Of a stretch of DNA of 50,454 nucleotides, positions 9,664 through 18,243 are shown one piece after another (position 1 is the stretch's first letter; each line of letters begins with the position of its first letter). Under the pieces are notes generated by a model. The model was given only the letters and a program-made list of their open reading frames with translations. It was not told the DNA's origin and did no database searches. Position numbers and translations under genes: made by a program. Source of the DNA: Puniceicoccaceae bacterium 5H (lineage in GTDB: Bacteria > Verrucomicrobiota > Verrucomicrobiia > Opitutales > Oceanipulchritudinaceae); contig WOUP01000021.1 of NCBI GenBank assembly GCA_009772895.1, positions 1 to 50,454 on the forward strand, in the 5' to 3' direction.

Positions 9664-9699
9664 GCGTCGGGTGCGGTTGATCCCGCCCCGGCGCTTTTT
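9664..9699 (+). terminator. Rho-independent terminator after the VWA gene
   Basis: A GC-rich hairpin of about 12 bp with one bulged T (5' arm 9664-9676, 3' arm 9682-9694) has the short loop TTGAT and is followed directly by TTTTT. It lies 25 nt after the stop codon of the VWA gene. Confidence 0.75.
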
Positions 9700-9706
9700 C
9701 GTGTCG

Positions 9707-9967
9707 CTAGACCAACTGCTGATCCAGCACGAGGGTGCCGATCAGGCCGATCTGGAGCAGGCCCACCAGGAGCAACGCCAAGGCGATCCACACCCGCATG
9801 CGTACGCTTTTGTGCAGAAACATGACCGTGAACAGCGCGAGCCCGAGCCCGACCAGGCCCCAGTTGAGACCGTCGAAACTGGCCTCGAACAATGCCTCGT
9901 CCAACGCAAACGCCCAGGTCGGCGAAAGCATCAGCACGACGGCGAGCAACCGCAGTCCCAATTCCAT
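9707..9967 (-). CDS. Small two- to three-helix membrane protein of unknown function
   Basis: The 86-aa product starts with a signal-like helix (LLAVVLMLSPTWAFA) and has two further hydrophobic helices (LVGLGLALFTVMFL and WIALALLLVGLLQIGLIGTLVL) separated by a basic loop KSVRMRVW. No family was recognised. It stands alone, convergent with the VWA gene and divergent from radC. The coding frame is supported only by its clean membrane-protein composition and a start just downstream of a plausible intergenic region. It could be an inner-membrane peptide or spurious. Confidence 0.5.
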   Translation of the reverse strand: MELGLRLLAVVLMLSPTWAFALDEALFEASFDGLNWGLVGLGLALFTVMFLHKSVRMRVWIALALLLVGLLQIGLIGTLVLDQQLV

Positions 9968-10059
9968 ACCCGATTAAGCGCATAAAGTCGGCCAATATGG
10001 TGCGCTAACCGGAAATGCTTTCCTTTGGTATAGCCGTATCCTAGCTTACAAACGCGCTT

Positions 10060-10758
10060 ATGAGCCCCTCTCCCGAAGCTTCTTCCTCCGTCGCCGGCCA
10101 CCGGACACGCTTGCGCAAGCGCTTCAGTCAGACGGGTTTTGCCGGGTTTGCCCCCCATGAGGTAGTCGAATTGCTGCTCACGCTCGCCATCCCGCGACGC
10201 GACGTGAAGCCGCTCGCCAAACAGCTGATCCAGCGGTTTGGCTCATTGCGCGGGGTATTGGATGCCGATCCGCGCGACTTGCAGGAGGTCGAGGGTATGG
10301 GCGAAGCCAGCGCGATGGTCTTTCGCATTGTGCGCCAATCCGCCGACCTGTATCTCGAGCAGGGGCTCGAGCGCGGCGAGCTCTTCCAGAGCCTGCAGGA
10401 GATCGAGACGTTTTACCGCCACCGCCTGGGCGGACTCCCCATCGAAGTCTTTGAAGTGGCCTACCTGGACCATGCAAACCGCCTACTGCCCCAAGCGTTC
10501 GACCGGGTAGAGGAGGGTGACTTCGACAGCGTCTACATCTACCCCCGCCGCATCATCGAGACGGCTTTGCGCAAGAAGGCGAGCGGCATCCTGCTGGTGC
10601 ACAACCACCCGACCGGTCGCGCCCAGCCCTCCGCCGCCGACCGCCAGTTGACCCAACAGCTCAACGCCGCCGCCAAGCCGCTGGAGCTGCGCATCGTCGA
10701 CCACCTCATCATCGGCTCCGACGACACCTATTCCTTCCGCCGCGCCGGCCTGCTGTAA
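10060..10758 (+). CDS. radC: RadC family JAB/MPN domain protein
   Basis: The 232-aa protein has the two-part RadC structure. Residues 12-105 are the helix-hairpin-helix region (GHRTRLRKRF, HEVVELLLTLAIPRRDVKPLAKQLI, VEGMGEASAM). Residues about 110-232 are the JAB metalloprotease-like fold. The JAMM metal site is complete: H181-N-H183 and S191-x2-D194. RadC proteins were once linked to DNA repair, but their role is unsettled and many travel with mobile elements. Here the gene is single and on the chromosome, between a small membrane protein and a lipocalin, with normal local base composition. The length matches the family (about 225-235 aa). Confidence 0.9.
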   Translation: MSPSPEASSSVAGHRTRLRKRFSQTGFAGFAPHEVVELLLTLAIPRRDVKPLAKQLIQRFGSLRGVLDADPRDLQEVEGMGEASAMVFRIVRQSADLYLEQGLERGELFQSLQEIETFYRHRLGGLPIEVFEVAYLDHANRLLPQAFDRVEEGDFDSVYIYPRRIIETALRKKASGILLVHNHPTGRAQPSAADRQLTQQLNAAAKPLELRIVDHLIIGSDDTYSFRRAGLL

Positions 10759-10799
10759 GCCGCCTGTCCATCGATAGCGCCCGTTGATCAAAAGCGGCG

Positions 10800-10828
10800 T
10801 AACCACAACCCTGCCCCGCCGTATACTA
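10800..10828 (+). promoter_or_regulatory. Sigma-70-like promoter of the lipocalin gene
   Basis: TTAACC and TATACT are spaced by about 17 nt, giving a good -35/-10 pair. The -10 box ends only about 6 nt before the ATG, so the transcript would begin at or next to the start codon and be leaderless. Positions are accurate to within one or two bases. Confidence 0.5.
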
Positions 10829-10833
10829 TAGGT

Positions 10834-11406
10834 ATGCGATGGATGCCCGTCTTGCCTCTCCTCATGGTAGCGGGGGTCGCGGCCCTCGCCACCGCCTGCA
10901 GTTCAACCGCCTCCGAACGCCCGGCCCCCGAACTGGCGGACCACGTCGACTTGCCTCGCTTCATGGGGCGCTGGTACGTGCTGGCCCATACCCCGACGCG
11001 TCTCGACCAAGAGCCGTACAATGCCACGGAGACTTACACGCTCGAGGCCGACGGCGACATCGAGACGGCCTACGAGTTCTTCGATGGGAGCTTCGATGGC
11101 GATTACGCCGACTTTTACCCCACCGGCCACGTCTACAACGCGGAGACGAATGCCGAGTGGCGCATGACCTTCTTTTGGGTCTTCGCCCAGCCCTACCTCA
11201 TCCTCTACGTCGACCCGAACTACCAGTACACCGTCATCGGCCATCCGAATCGTGAGATGATGTGGATCATGGCGCGGCAGCCGCAAATCCCGGACGCCCA
11301 ATACGAGGCGCTCGAGCAAGTGCTACGCGACCGTGATTACGACCTCGAAAAGCTCCGCCGCGTGCCCCAGCAACCCGACGGCGACCGCCGCCCCTTCCCG
11401 GAGTGA
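10834..11406 (+). CDS. Bacterial lipocalin (Blc-like outer-membrane lipoprotein)
   Basis: The 190-aa protein has an N-terminal signal with a lipobox ending at C22 (ATAC) and a lipocalin barrel. The lipocalin signature G45-x-W47 occurs in FMGRWYVLAHTP, followed by YNATETYTLEADGDI and a late LYVDPNYQYTVIGHPNREMMWIMAR block typical of Blc and plant temperature-induced lipocalins. It probably binds lysophospholipids or fatty acids at the outer membrane and is often stress-induced. It is monocistronic, with a promoter so close to the ATG that the mRNA may be leaderless. The last 15 residues are charged and disordered. Confidence 0.85.
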   Translation: MRWMPVLPLLMVAGVAALATACSSTASERPAPELADHVDLPRFMGRWYVLAHTPTRLDQEPYNATETYTLEADGDIETAYEFFDGSFDGDYADFYPTGHVYNAETNAEWRMTFFWVFAQPYLILYVDPNYQYTVIGHPNREMMWIMARQPQIPDAQYEALEQVLRDRDYDLEKLRRVPQQPDGDRRPFPE

Positions 11407-11424
11407 GTAAAGGGAAGGATATAC

Positions 11425-11850
11425 CTAATCACCTACACGCAAATACGCAAAAACGCCTCCTGCAACGGCTTCAGGATTGATCCGTCGATCAAGCGTCGCC
11501 AAATATCCGCCATTTTTCACCGCCAAAGATAGCAGATAATAATCAGTCAGAGCTTTTGACCCTGGAACAACCGGATATTCCTGGATGTTGAGCAAAGATA
11601 TGTCATCTGCCCAAAATGTATGGTCGGTATCTTCAGCCAAAAGGCTCAGCAGCTCTCTGGCGGTTCCAGTTGAGCCGACTCCTCCAGGATAATTGACATT
11701 GCCGACAATCCGAACGAAGCCGTTTTCCGTAATTGGGCACGTAGCCCAACCTGAGGCCTTCGCTGATGCGAACCAACCGTTCACCTTTTCATGTTCCACA
11801 TGAAAAGGGTCTAACAACGCGATGAGAATATTAACATCCAGCAGATACAC
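11425..11850 (-). CDS. vapC: PIN-domain ribonuclease toxin (VapC)
   Basis: The 141-aa protein has the PIN fold with the acidic metal-binding set visible: D5 (LLDVNIL), E42 (ITENGFVRI), D103 (LTDYYLL) and D121 (ATLDRR). VapC toxins cleave tRNA or rRNA and are held inactive by VapB. The start is a GTG at 11850, 10 nt after the antitoxin stop, giving the usual antitoxin-then-toxin operon. The pair is more AT-rich than its neighbours, as expected of a mobile toxin-antitoxin module. All catalytic acids are present, so it should be active. Confidence 0.88.
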   Translation of the reverse strand: MYLLDVNILIALLDPFHVEHEKVNGWFASAKASGWATCPITENGFVRIVGNVNYPGGVGSTGTARELLSLLAEDTDHTFWADDISLLNIQEYPVVPGSKALTDYYLLSLAVKNGGYLATLDRRINPEAVAGGVFAYLRVGD

Positions 11851-11860
11851 CTCGGACCCG

Positions 11861-12121
11861 CTAGATGCCTTCTTTATCGATCAGTTCGTAAACCTCAGCC
11901 GAAGATATTTTTTGTTGGCCCCGGCGTTTTAACCGCGGCAATCCGAAGGGACCCATTTCGATGAAATCGGAATGCTCGATATTCCCGGAACGATTCTGAT
12001 CTGCCTGAAGCTCACGGCGCAACCCATTCTCGACCACAGCCTTTAAGGTCGTCTTTCGTTTGACCGCAAATCGCTTGGCTTCGATCAAGAGATCGTCGGC
12101 TATATTGAGCGTTGTTTTCAT
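11861..12121 (-). CDS. vapB: VapB-type antitoxin
   Basis: The 86-aa protein begins MKTTLNIADDLLIEAKRFAVKRKTTLKAVVENGLRRELQ when split at the second methionine; the first 7 codons of the longer frame (from 12142) are unlikely to be used. This N-terminus is a ribbon-helix-helix DNA-binding domain. The C-terminus (FIEMGPFGLPRLKRRGQQKIS) is the toxin-neutralising tail. VapB-VapC complexes usually repress their own promoter, which would lie in the short gap before 12174. It is encoded directly upstream of the PIN toxin. Confidence 0.82.
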   Translation of the reverse strand: MKTTLNIADDLLIEAKRFAVKRKTTLKAVVENGLRRELQADQNRSGNIEHSDFIEMGPFGLPRLKRRGQQKISSAEVYELIDKEGI

Positions 12122-12173
12122 CGTCGGAAACTTAAAATACACCCGAACCGAGGGAGGTCAAACCTCCCCCTTC

Positions 12174-14270
12174 CTACACCGCGCGGCCGAGACCGCCGAT
12201 GTTGGTGAAGCGGCTGCCCTTGAGCGGGAAGACCGGCTTGCCGAGGCGCTTGCTGGCTTCCTGTTCCACGACCATGGCAAACTCGTAGTCCTGCCCCATC
12301 GCCTGCAGGATGCTGCTCTTGTGGATGAGCAGGCAGATGCAGCCCTCGATGCTCACCACCGAGGCGGTCGGCAAGGAGTTGAGCAGGATGCCGAGCTCGC
12401 CGAAGAATTCACCGTGGCTCAGCTTGCCGATGCGGCGACGACCTTTGAAGACGTCGAAGCGGCCCTGCAGCAGGATGTAGAAGTAGAAGTTGTCGCCCCC
12501 CTCCTTGATGACCGTCTCGTTCTGGTTGTACTGGACGATCTTGGCGTGGCCCGCGAGGAAATCGAGCGTCTCTGCGGACAGGTCTTGGGTCAGCGACAGG
12601 CGCTTGAGGTAGTTCTCGCGGATCAGGATGCGCTCGAGGTGGTTCCACCCGAGGATCGGCATGATGCGCTTCTTGAACTCTTCCATCATAAACGACACGC
12701 AATAGACGGGTGCCACGGCCTTGATGGTCGTGTGTCCCTCGGTGCCATACATGATGGAAATCTGGTCGATGATCGTATTCGGCCCCTGGTTCGGCACGGG
12801 GATCTTGCGTCCGGTCTGGAAGCGTTTGACGATCTCGACCTCGCCGGAGCAGATGTAGAGAGCCCGGTCGATGAGGCCTTCGCCCTCGAAAATGGTCTCG
12901 CCTTTGTCGAAGCGTTCGAAGCCGAGCATGCCCTGGAAGCGGTGCAGCCCGAGCAGGGATGTGTTGTTGAACAGCGTCGTCTGGTGCAGCAGTTCCAGCT
13001 CGAGTTCTTCCGTGCCCGCACGGATCTGCGAGGCGAGCTCGTCCAGCGCCACCTTTTCGGGGTTCGGGCCGGGCTTGACCGGCTTGGGCTGCGCGGCAAT
13101 GGACTTCTCGCGCTTCTTGGCCTTGAAATAGGCCTCCGTCACGATGCCCGAAGCCGTCACGACGCCGGCCGCCACGGTGAAGATCGCGGCCAGTGCGGCC
13201 GTCCGCCGCCAATCGCGATCGGCGAAAATGGGGTCGAGGAAGGTCGAATCCGTGATGCGATAGCACATGTAGAGCACGCCGCCGGCGAGGGCCAGCCAGA
13301 CGAGGCAATACACAAATGCACCCAACAGATACCGCATCGAGAGGTTCTGCTTGAAATTGTAGACGCTGCGCTTCCACGTCTGGTTGCCGACAAAGTCCTG
13401 GTGCTCGTGCACGGAAAGCTCCTTGTGCGCGAACTTGGAACGCAGCAATACGCGGATGGCGGAGCCCTTGACCGGCAACATCTGCAGCAGGATGCCTCCC
13501 ATCAGCACCATGGCCGCCGATGGATAGGCGAAGCTGACGACCCCTAGCGCCAGGAACAACGGGGCCATCTGGATCAGCGCCGCATCGGCCTCGACCCGGG
13601 TGCCCGCCGTCTGCAAGTCCCGCAAATCGACATGGAAGTGCGGGAACAGCGAGAAGAAATTGAAACGGGGGCGGTAGATCTCGCGCTCGTGCCAGTTGGC
13701 CAGCGAGGCGCCCAGCACGTAGCCCAGGCTCACCGCGACGCACATCAGGACATAGCCGATCAGCAAGGATTGCGCGGTGGGCACGAAGATCGCCAAATCT
13801 TCCCGCTGGCTCTGGAACAGCCAGGAACCCAGCCCCACCAGAATGCAGAAAAACGAGCCCAGCGAAGCAAACTCCGAGCGCAGCGTCGGGCCCCAGTTGA
13901 TGATCGAGTGGGTCGGCTCTTCCTCGCCCGGCTCCAGCAGGATGTAGGATTTGCGCGCCTGCAGGATCAACTCATAGAGATCGTCCAGGCGCGGGCAGAG
14001 CCGGTCTTCAATCAGCAAGGGGAACAGATCCTTCAGCTTCATCGGCTTGCGGAACGACAACAGGATCTTGGCCAGCGTCCGATTTACCGTGAGGTAGGTC
14101 TTGCTCTTGCGGTTCTTGAAAACGATCTGATCATCGCTGATCTGATGCATCTCCATGAACGACGTTAGTTCCAGGGGTGTATCCAAAACGTAATCGCCTT
14201 GGTCGACGACCGGTGGCGGCGTTTCTTCAGCCGGAACGGAATTGGCAACGGGTTCAGCAGTAGCCGTCAT
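12174..14270 (-). CDS. Membrane protein: PqqD-like region, M50-like degenerate core, two cyclic-nucleotide-binding folds
   Basis: The protein has 698 aa. Residues about 30-115 resemble a PqqD-type peptide-binding segment (DQIVFKNRKSKTYLTVNRTLAKILLSF). Residues about 130-380 contain some six to seven membrane helices. Within these, LGASLANWHERE, then FPHFHVDLRDLQTAGTRVEADA and MLPVKGS, follow the layout of M50 peptide metalloproteases (YydH type), but the HExxH zinc motif is absent. Residues about 435-535 and 560-665 are two cNMP-binding beta-barrels; the second has GEFFGELGILLNSLPTASVV, where Thr replaces the usual phosphate-binding Arg. It may therefore be a regulatory or structural homologue, not a protease. 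VapBC follows 52 nt downstream on the same strand. Confidence 0.65.
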   Translation of the reverse strand: MTATAEPVANSVPAEETPPPVVDQGDYVLDTPLELTSFMEMHQISDDQIVFKNRKSKTYLTVNRTLAKILLSFRKPMKLKDLFPLLIEDRLCPRLDDLYELILQARKSYILLEPGEEEPTHSIINWGPTLRSEFASLGSFFCILVGLGSWLFQSQREDLAIFVPTAQSLLIGYVLMCVAVSLGYVLGASLANWHEREIYRPRFNFFSLFPHFHVDLRDLQTAGTRVEADAALIQMAPLFLALGVVSFAYPSAAMVLMGGILLQMLPVKGSAIRVLLRSKFAHKELSVHEHQDFVGNQTWKRSVYNFKQNLSMRYLLGAFVYCLVWLALAGGVLYMCYRITDSTFLDPIFADRDWRRTAALAAIFTVAAGVVTASGIVTEAYFKAKKREKSIAAQPKPVKPGPNPEKVALDELASQIRAGTEELELELLHQTTLFNNTSLLGLHRFQGMLGFERFDKGETIFEGEGLIDRALYICSGEVEIVKRFQTGRKIPVPNQGPNTIIDQISIMYGTEGHTTIKAVAPVYCVSFMMEEFKKRIMPILGWNHLERILIRENYLKRLSLTQDLSAETLDFLAGHAKIVQYNQNETVIKEGGDNFYFYILLQGRFDVFKGRRRIGKLSHGEFFGELGILLNSLPTASVVSIEGCICLLIHKSSILQAMGQDYEFAMVVEQEASKRLGKPVFPLKGSRFTNIGGLGRAV

Positions 14271-14336
14271 AACGCGGGTAAGGACAAGCGAACAGGGCGT
14301 TCAGCATGTGATCGCGTCCCCTATCTAGCAAGGTAA

Positions 14337-14415
14337 AAGCTGAGGCAAGGTGTAAGCATTACACCCCTGTTCCTCTAGGTTTTTTCTATATTATCGACCT
14401 CAGCGGCCTCAGCTT
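14337..14415. repeat. Nested inverted repeats upstream of the CNB membrane-protein gene
   Basis: AAGCTGAGGC (14337-14346) pairs perfectly with GCCTCAGCTT (14406-14415). Inside lies a second perfect palindrome, GGTGTAA-GCA-TTACACC (14349-14365). The whole sits in the 168-nt gap between the start of the gene at 14270 and the end of the gene at 14439. It could be an operator, a leader structure or part of a terminator. Confidence 0.6.
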
Positions 14416-14438
14416 AACCGCCCACCACAGCCTGCAGC

Positions 14439-16139
14439 TCATTGCTGGGCGAGCTGGCTGGAGAGATGACGGCTTGGGTTCTCCGGCGCGTTCTCCGCCT
14501 CCTTGCCGATCCGCGACAGGCGGACCTCCAGCTTTTCGCCCCGGGGCAACTCGAACGTGTGCTGTCCACGGGAGGTCTCGAGCACGCCGCTGTGCCGCTT
14601 GCCCGGCATGCAGTGCAGGGAGATCGTGAGATCGTGCGACGGCAGGTGCAGGACCCAGTCGGAGTCTTCCGCCGAGCTGGGGAAGCGGGGGTGCAGGGTC
14701 AGCCGATCGTCGTCGATCTCCACCCCGAAGAGCACCTCGATCACCATGCGGTTGACGAGCCCCGTCCAGCCGACGAACGCCCGCTGGGGACCTTTGCCCA
14801 GGGTCAGCGCCTTGTGCCAGTTACCCTGCTTGCGCTTCAGGTCCTGCGTGTGCAGCAGCTCGGGATCGTAAAATTCGTAGACGCGGCGCTCGGTGTGGAA
14901 GACGAGGTAGACGTGCTTGCACAGGCGATAGGCCAGTTTGCCGGCCAACTCGTGATAGCCGTAGCGCAGCAGGCCCTGAATGCCGCCGTAGGCGACGTTG
15001 ATCCACACGGGGCCGCGCCACATGTCTTTCTCGAACGAGCTGTCGCCGCGCACGACGGAGGGGAACGGCATGGGCGTGCCGAAGCCGTCGCGGCGCTGGA
15101 TCCACTCCACCAGGCATTGCGCCCGTTCCGCATCGGGCACGCCGGCCCAGAGGGGCATCAGCGAGGCGATGGTGGGACACTTGACGAAGTCGCCGGTGTC
15201 GAGGTCGATGTCGTAATACAGGTGGGTCTCCGGGTCCCACAGGTGTTCGTTGATCAAGCGCGCCAGTTGGTCCCGCTCTTCCTGCCACTGCGCTGCTTCG
15301 TCGGTCAGCCCCAGGTGCTGGGCCATCGCGGCGAGCGACTCCAGCTGCAGGACCACGTAGGCCGACATGTCGGGGGCAGCTTGTCGACGCGTATCCAGCA
15401 GCCGGCTCTCGTCGGTATTGCTGAAACGCGGCGCGTTTTCCACGCCGGATTCGTAGGCGTGCTCCCAGAAATACAAGCCATTGGGGTGACGTCGGTTTTC
15501 GACCAGCCACCGCTGGTAGGCGTCGAGGATGGGGTAGACTTCCTTGAAAAACGCCACCTGCTCCTCGTCCGGCAGATCCTTGGCGACCTCCACCGCGGCC
15601 CAACCGATCAGCGGCGGCTGAGTGTAGCGTGAAGCCACAAAATCGGCCACCACGTGCTGCAGGCGGTCGCCGTCGCGCACCTCCATCACCGCGCGCAGGG
15701 CATCCAGCCCCACCGTCGGGTCCCAGTCCTGCCAGACGCGCGCGATGAACGCCGAGTCCCACAGGTAGATCCCGCGAAAGGCCGGGCCGGGACGCACGTG
15801 ACGCACCCCGGCCAGCATGTCCGGGTTCTGAAGGTTGCTGAAAAGGTAGGCGTAGACGGCCGCGAAGCCCTCGTCGAAGGCTTTGGACTCCGAGAGCCCC
15901 TCGACTTTCAAGGCGGGGGCCTGCCGCTGGATGCCCTTGCTCGCGAGCATGTCGGGCGGCAGGCGCACGGGCTCGCGCCGAAAGCGGGCGGCCGAGAGGC
16001 GCGACCAGAAGGCGAGGTGCCAGCCATACTCGAGCATGCTGAACAGCCGCAGCCCGAAACGGGCTACCCCGCCGGTTTTGACGCGGGCCTTGGCGAATGC
16101 GCGCCGCAACACTCCTACTCCGTCTGGCTCTTGAGACAT
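14439..16139 (-). CDS. Clan GH-G-like glycoside hydrolase (trehalase/GH63/MGH type)
   Basis: The 566-aa cytosolic protein has the (alpha/alpha)6-barrel signatures of GH37/GH63 enzymes: IYLWDSAF (124-131), FWEHAYESGVENAPRF (224-239) and MWRGPVWINVAYGGIQGL. In clan GH-G the general acid is the Asp in ESGxDN; here the aligned residue is E234 (ESGVEN), a conservative but unusual change. A C-terminal beta-rich region (RLTLHPRFP, LTISLHCMPG) completes the fold. The substrate is probably an alpha-linked glucoside or mannoside, such as a compatible solute, but is not certain. A related gene (18509-19921) keeps the Asp. The two flank htpG, all on the same strand. No signal peptide is present. Confidence 0.75.
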   Translation of the reverse strand: MSQEPDGVGVLRRAFAKARVKTGGVARFGLRLFSMLEYGWHLAFWSRLSAARFRREPVRLPPDMLASKGIQRQAPALKVEGLSESKAFDEGFAAVYAYLFSNLQNPDMLAGVRHVRPGPAFRGIYLWDSAFIARVWQDWDPTVGLDALRAVMEVRDGDRLQHVVADFVASRYTQPPLIGWAAVEVAKDLPDEEQVAFFKEVYPILDAYQRWLVENRRHPNGLYFWEHAYESGVENAPRFSNTDESRLLDTRRQAAPDMSAYVVLQLESLAAMAQHLGLTDEAAQWQEERDQLARLINEHLWDPETHLYYDIDLDTGDFVKCPTIASLMPLWAGVPDAERAQCLVEWIQRRDGFGTPMPFPSVVRGDSSFEKDMWRGPVWINVAYGGIQGLLRYGYHELAGKLAYRLCKHVYLVFHTERRVYEFYDPELLHTQDLKRKQGNWHKALTLGKGPQRAFVGWTGLVNRMVIEVLFGVEIDDDRLTLHPRFPSSAEDSDWVLHLPSHDLTISLHCMPGKRHSGVLETSRGQHTFELPRGEKLEVRLSRIGKEAENAPENPSRHLSSQLAQQ

Positions 16140-16230
16140 AAAAGGGATCGCTGGCCCAGCGTATTTCTACCGGGCCTACCCTTCATTATAACGGGAGCCG
16201 CGCCAATCTCCAGTTCTACCTCCAATAAGC

Positions 16231-16257
16231 AAAAAGGCGCCCCGCCGGACGCCTTTG
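16231..16257 (-). terminator. Rho-independent terminator after htpG
   Basis: On the minus strand the arms AAAGGCGTCC and GGGCGCCTTT pair with one mismatch around a GGCG-centred loop and run into TTTTT. It lies about 30 nt downstream of the htpG stop. Confidence 0.75.
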
Positions 16258-16285
16258 CTAAAGATCGGTGGGAAAACCGTGGGGC

Positions 16286-18154
16286 CTACTTCTGGGCGAG
16301 GCGGCCCAGCAGGTCGTAAACGCGGTTGACCATCGAGCGCGGATCTTCGACGAAGCCGGCGGCGGCCATGCTGTTGTCGTAGATCTGGTCGGCAATCATG
16401 CCGGCGAGGTCGACATCCTCCTGACGCAGGCGGTGCAACTGCTTGATCAGCGGGTGACGCGGGTTCACATCCAGCTGGATCTGCATCGCCGGCAGGGACT
16501 CGTCGCCCTGGGTCTGGCGCAGCACGCGGCGCAGGTTGGGCGAGATGAAGCTGTCGGTGTTCAACGCGGCGGCCGGGCTGCCCACGAGGCGCTTGGAGGT
16601 CTTCACTTCCTTCACCTTCTCGCCGAGGCGCTCCTGCATCCACTGGGTCAGCTCATTGGCTTCCTCTTCGGACAGCGGCTCGCCCTCGGCCTGATTGCTG
16701 ACGTCTTCGAGCGCAGCCTCGGAGCTGTCGGCGGAGAGCAGCTTCTTTTCGCTGTAGGTGCCGAGGCGGCCCAACACAAACTCGTCGATCGGCTCGTAGA
16801 GGAAGAGCACTTCGATGCCTTGCGCCTTGAAGGCCTCAAGATACGGGCCCTGCTCGATGGACGTGCGGCTCGGCCCCTGCAGGTAATAGATCGTGTCCTG
16901 CCCGTCCTTCATGCGGCTGACGTAGTCGTCCAGGCTCGTCATCTTGCCGGCTTCGGTGATGCTGCTCTCGAAGCGCAGAAGCTTGGCCAGCTTGTCCTTG
17001 TGGGTAAAGTCGTTGGAGACGCCTTCCTTGATGAACTGGCCGAAGGTCTCGTAAAACTTCGCGTAGTCGTCCGGGTTCTTCTTTTCCTCGTCGGTGAGGA
17101 ACTTGATGAAGCGGTTGGTGATGACCTTGCTGATCTTCTGCACCAGTGCGCTGTCCTGCATCGACTCCCGGGAGATGTTGAGCGGCAGGTCCGCACTGTC
17201 GACCACCCCCTTGACGAAGCGCATCCACTCGGGCAGCAGGCCGTCGGGCTTGGAGTCGATCAGCACCTTCTTGCAGTAGAGGCTGACGCTGGGCTCGAAC
17301 TTGCCGAAGCCGAAGCGCTCGAGGTTTTCCTGCGGCACGAAGAGCAGGGTGTTGATCGCGATAGGCGCATCGGCGCTGAAGTGCAACGTGTAGCGCGGCT
17401 CGTCGAAGGCGTTGGCCTGGAACTTGTAGAACTCCTTGTATTCGTCCTCGGTGACTTCGCTCTTGTTGCGCATCCACAGGGCCTCGACCTTGTTGACGCG
17501 CTCCTCGTTGAGCTTCACCGGGTGCTGCACGAAGCTGCTGTAGCGCTTCAGGATCTCTTCCACGCGGTCCTTTTGCGCAAACTCCTTCGCCTCTTCCTTC
17601 AGCTTCAGCACGATCTTGGCGCCGCGGGCCAGGGGCTCGGACGCTTCCTCGATCGTGTAGCTGCCGGTGCCGTCGCTGGTCCACACGAGGTTGCCGCCCT
17701 CTTCCTTGTAGGAGCGGGTGTAGACCTTCACCTCGTCGGCCACCATAAACGCGCTGTAGAAGCCTACGCCAAACTGGCCGATCAGCTGCGTGGCGTCGGC
17801 GCCCGTTTCCTTGGCCTCCTTCAACGCCTGGGCAAAGCTCTTGGAGCCGCTGTGCGCGATGGTGCCGAGGTTTTCCACCAACTCGTCGTGGGTCAGGCCC
17901 ACGCCGTGGTCCTGGATGGTGATAGTGCCGGCCTCTTCGTCGGTGGCGACGTCGATTTCGAGCGGCAGGTCCGCGTCGTGGATCTGCTCGCCCTTCAGCT
18001 GGTGGTGGCGGAGCTTTTCGATCGAGTCTGCCGCGTTGGATACGAGCTCCCGGAGGAAGATTTCCCGGTCGGTGTAGAGGGAGTGAATTACGATGTCGAG
18101 GAGCTGCCGCACCTCGGCCTGAAACGTATGCGTTTCGGAAGCTTGGGTTGCCAT
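16286..18154 (-). CDS. htpG: Molecular chaperone HtpG (bacterial Hsp90)
   Basis: The 622-aa protein matches HtpG in length and order. The N-terminal GHKL ATPase domain has LDIVIHSLYTDREIFLRELVSNAADS and the lid/ATP motif GQFGVGFYSAFMVAD. The middle domain contains LPLNISRESMQ and the catalytic-loop arginine region. The C-terminal dimerisation domain follows a long acidic linker. It refolds client proteins in the cytosol in an ATP-dependent way. It has its own terminator and a 354-nt upstream region with a CTTGAA element (minus strand, 18229-18224) that might be a heat-shock-type -35, but the matching -10 is poor. It lies between two glycoside hydrolase genes thought to act on compatible solutes. 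Confidence 0.97.
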   Translation of the reverse strand: MATQASETHTFQAEVRQLLDIVIHSLYTDREIFLRELVSNAADSIEKLRHHQLKGEQIHDADLPLEIDVATDEEAGTITIQDHGVGLTHDELVENLGTIAHSGSKSFAQALKEAKETGADATQLIGQFGVGFYSAFMVADEVKVYTRSYKEEGGNLVWTSDGTGSYTIEEASEPLARGAKIVLKLKEEAKEFAQKDRVEEILKRYSSFVQHPVKLNEERVNKVEALWMRNKSEVTEDEYKEFYKFQANAFDEPRYTLHFSADAPIAINTLLFVPQENLERFGFGKFEPSVSLYCKKVLIDSKPDGLLPEWMRFVKGVVDSADLPLNISRESMQDSALVQKISKVITNRFIKFLTDEEKKNPDDYAKFYETFGQFIKEGVSNDFTHKDKLAKLLRFESSITEAGKMTSLDDYVSRMKDGQDTIYYLQGPSRTSIEQGPYLEAFKAQGIEVLFLYEPIDEFVLGRLGTYSEKKLLSADSSEAALEDVSNQAEGEPLSEEEANELTQWMQERLGEKVKEVKTSKRLVGSPAAALNTDSFISPNLRRVLRQTQGDESLPAMQIQLDVNPRHPLIKQLHRLRQEDVDLAGMIADQIYDNSMAAAGFVEDPRSMVNRVYDLLGRLAQK

Positions 18155-18243
18155 GGATTCGTCTTGGGTGAGAAAGGTTTTTATCGCGCGAAACGGGAAA
18201 AATAAGGCGCAGGCCCGGAAAAATTCAAGACGCGAAACGCAAC

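Noticed and set aside
12060-13547. A 495-codon open frame opposite the CNB membrane protein
   Set aside because: It also overlaps vapB and lacks any domain; the minus-strand protein has clear CNB folds.
16268-18205. A 645-codon open frame opposite htpG
   Set aside because: Its Val/Leu/Ala/Glu-rich composition is a codon-bias shadow of HtpG; no motif or start signal.
18202-18229. Sigma-32 promoter of htpG
   Set aside because: CTTGAA is a good -35, but the -10 (CGCCTTAT) matches CCCCAT poorly, so it was mentioned only in the gene entry.
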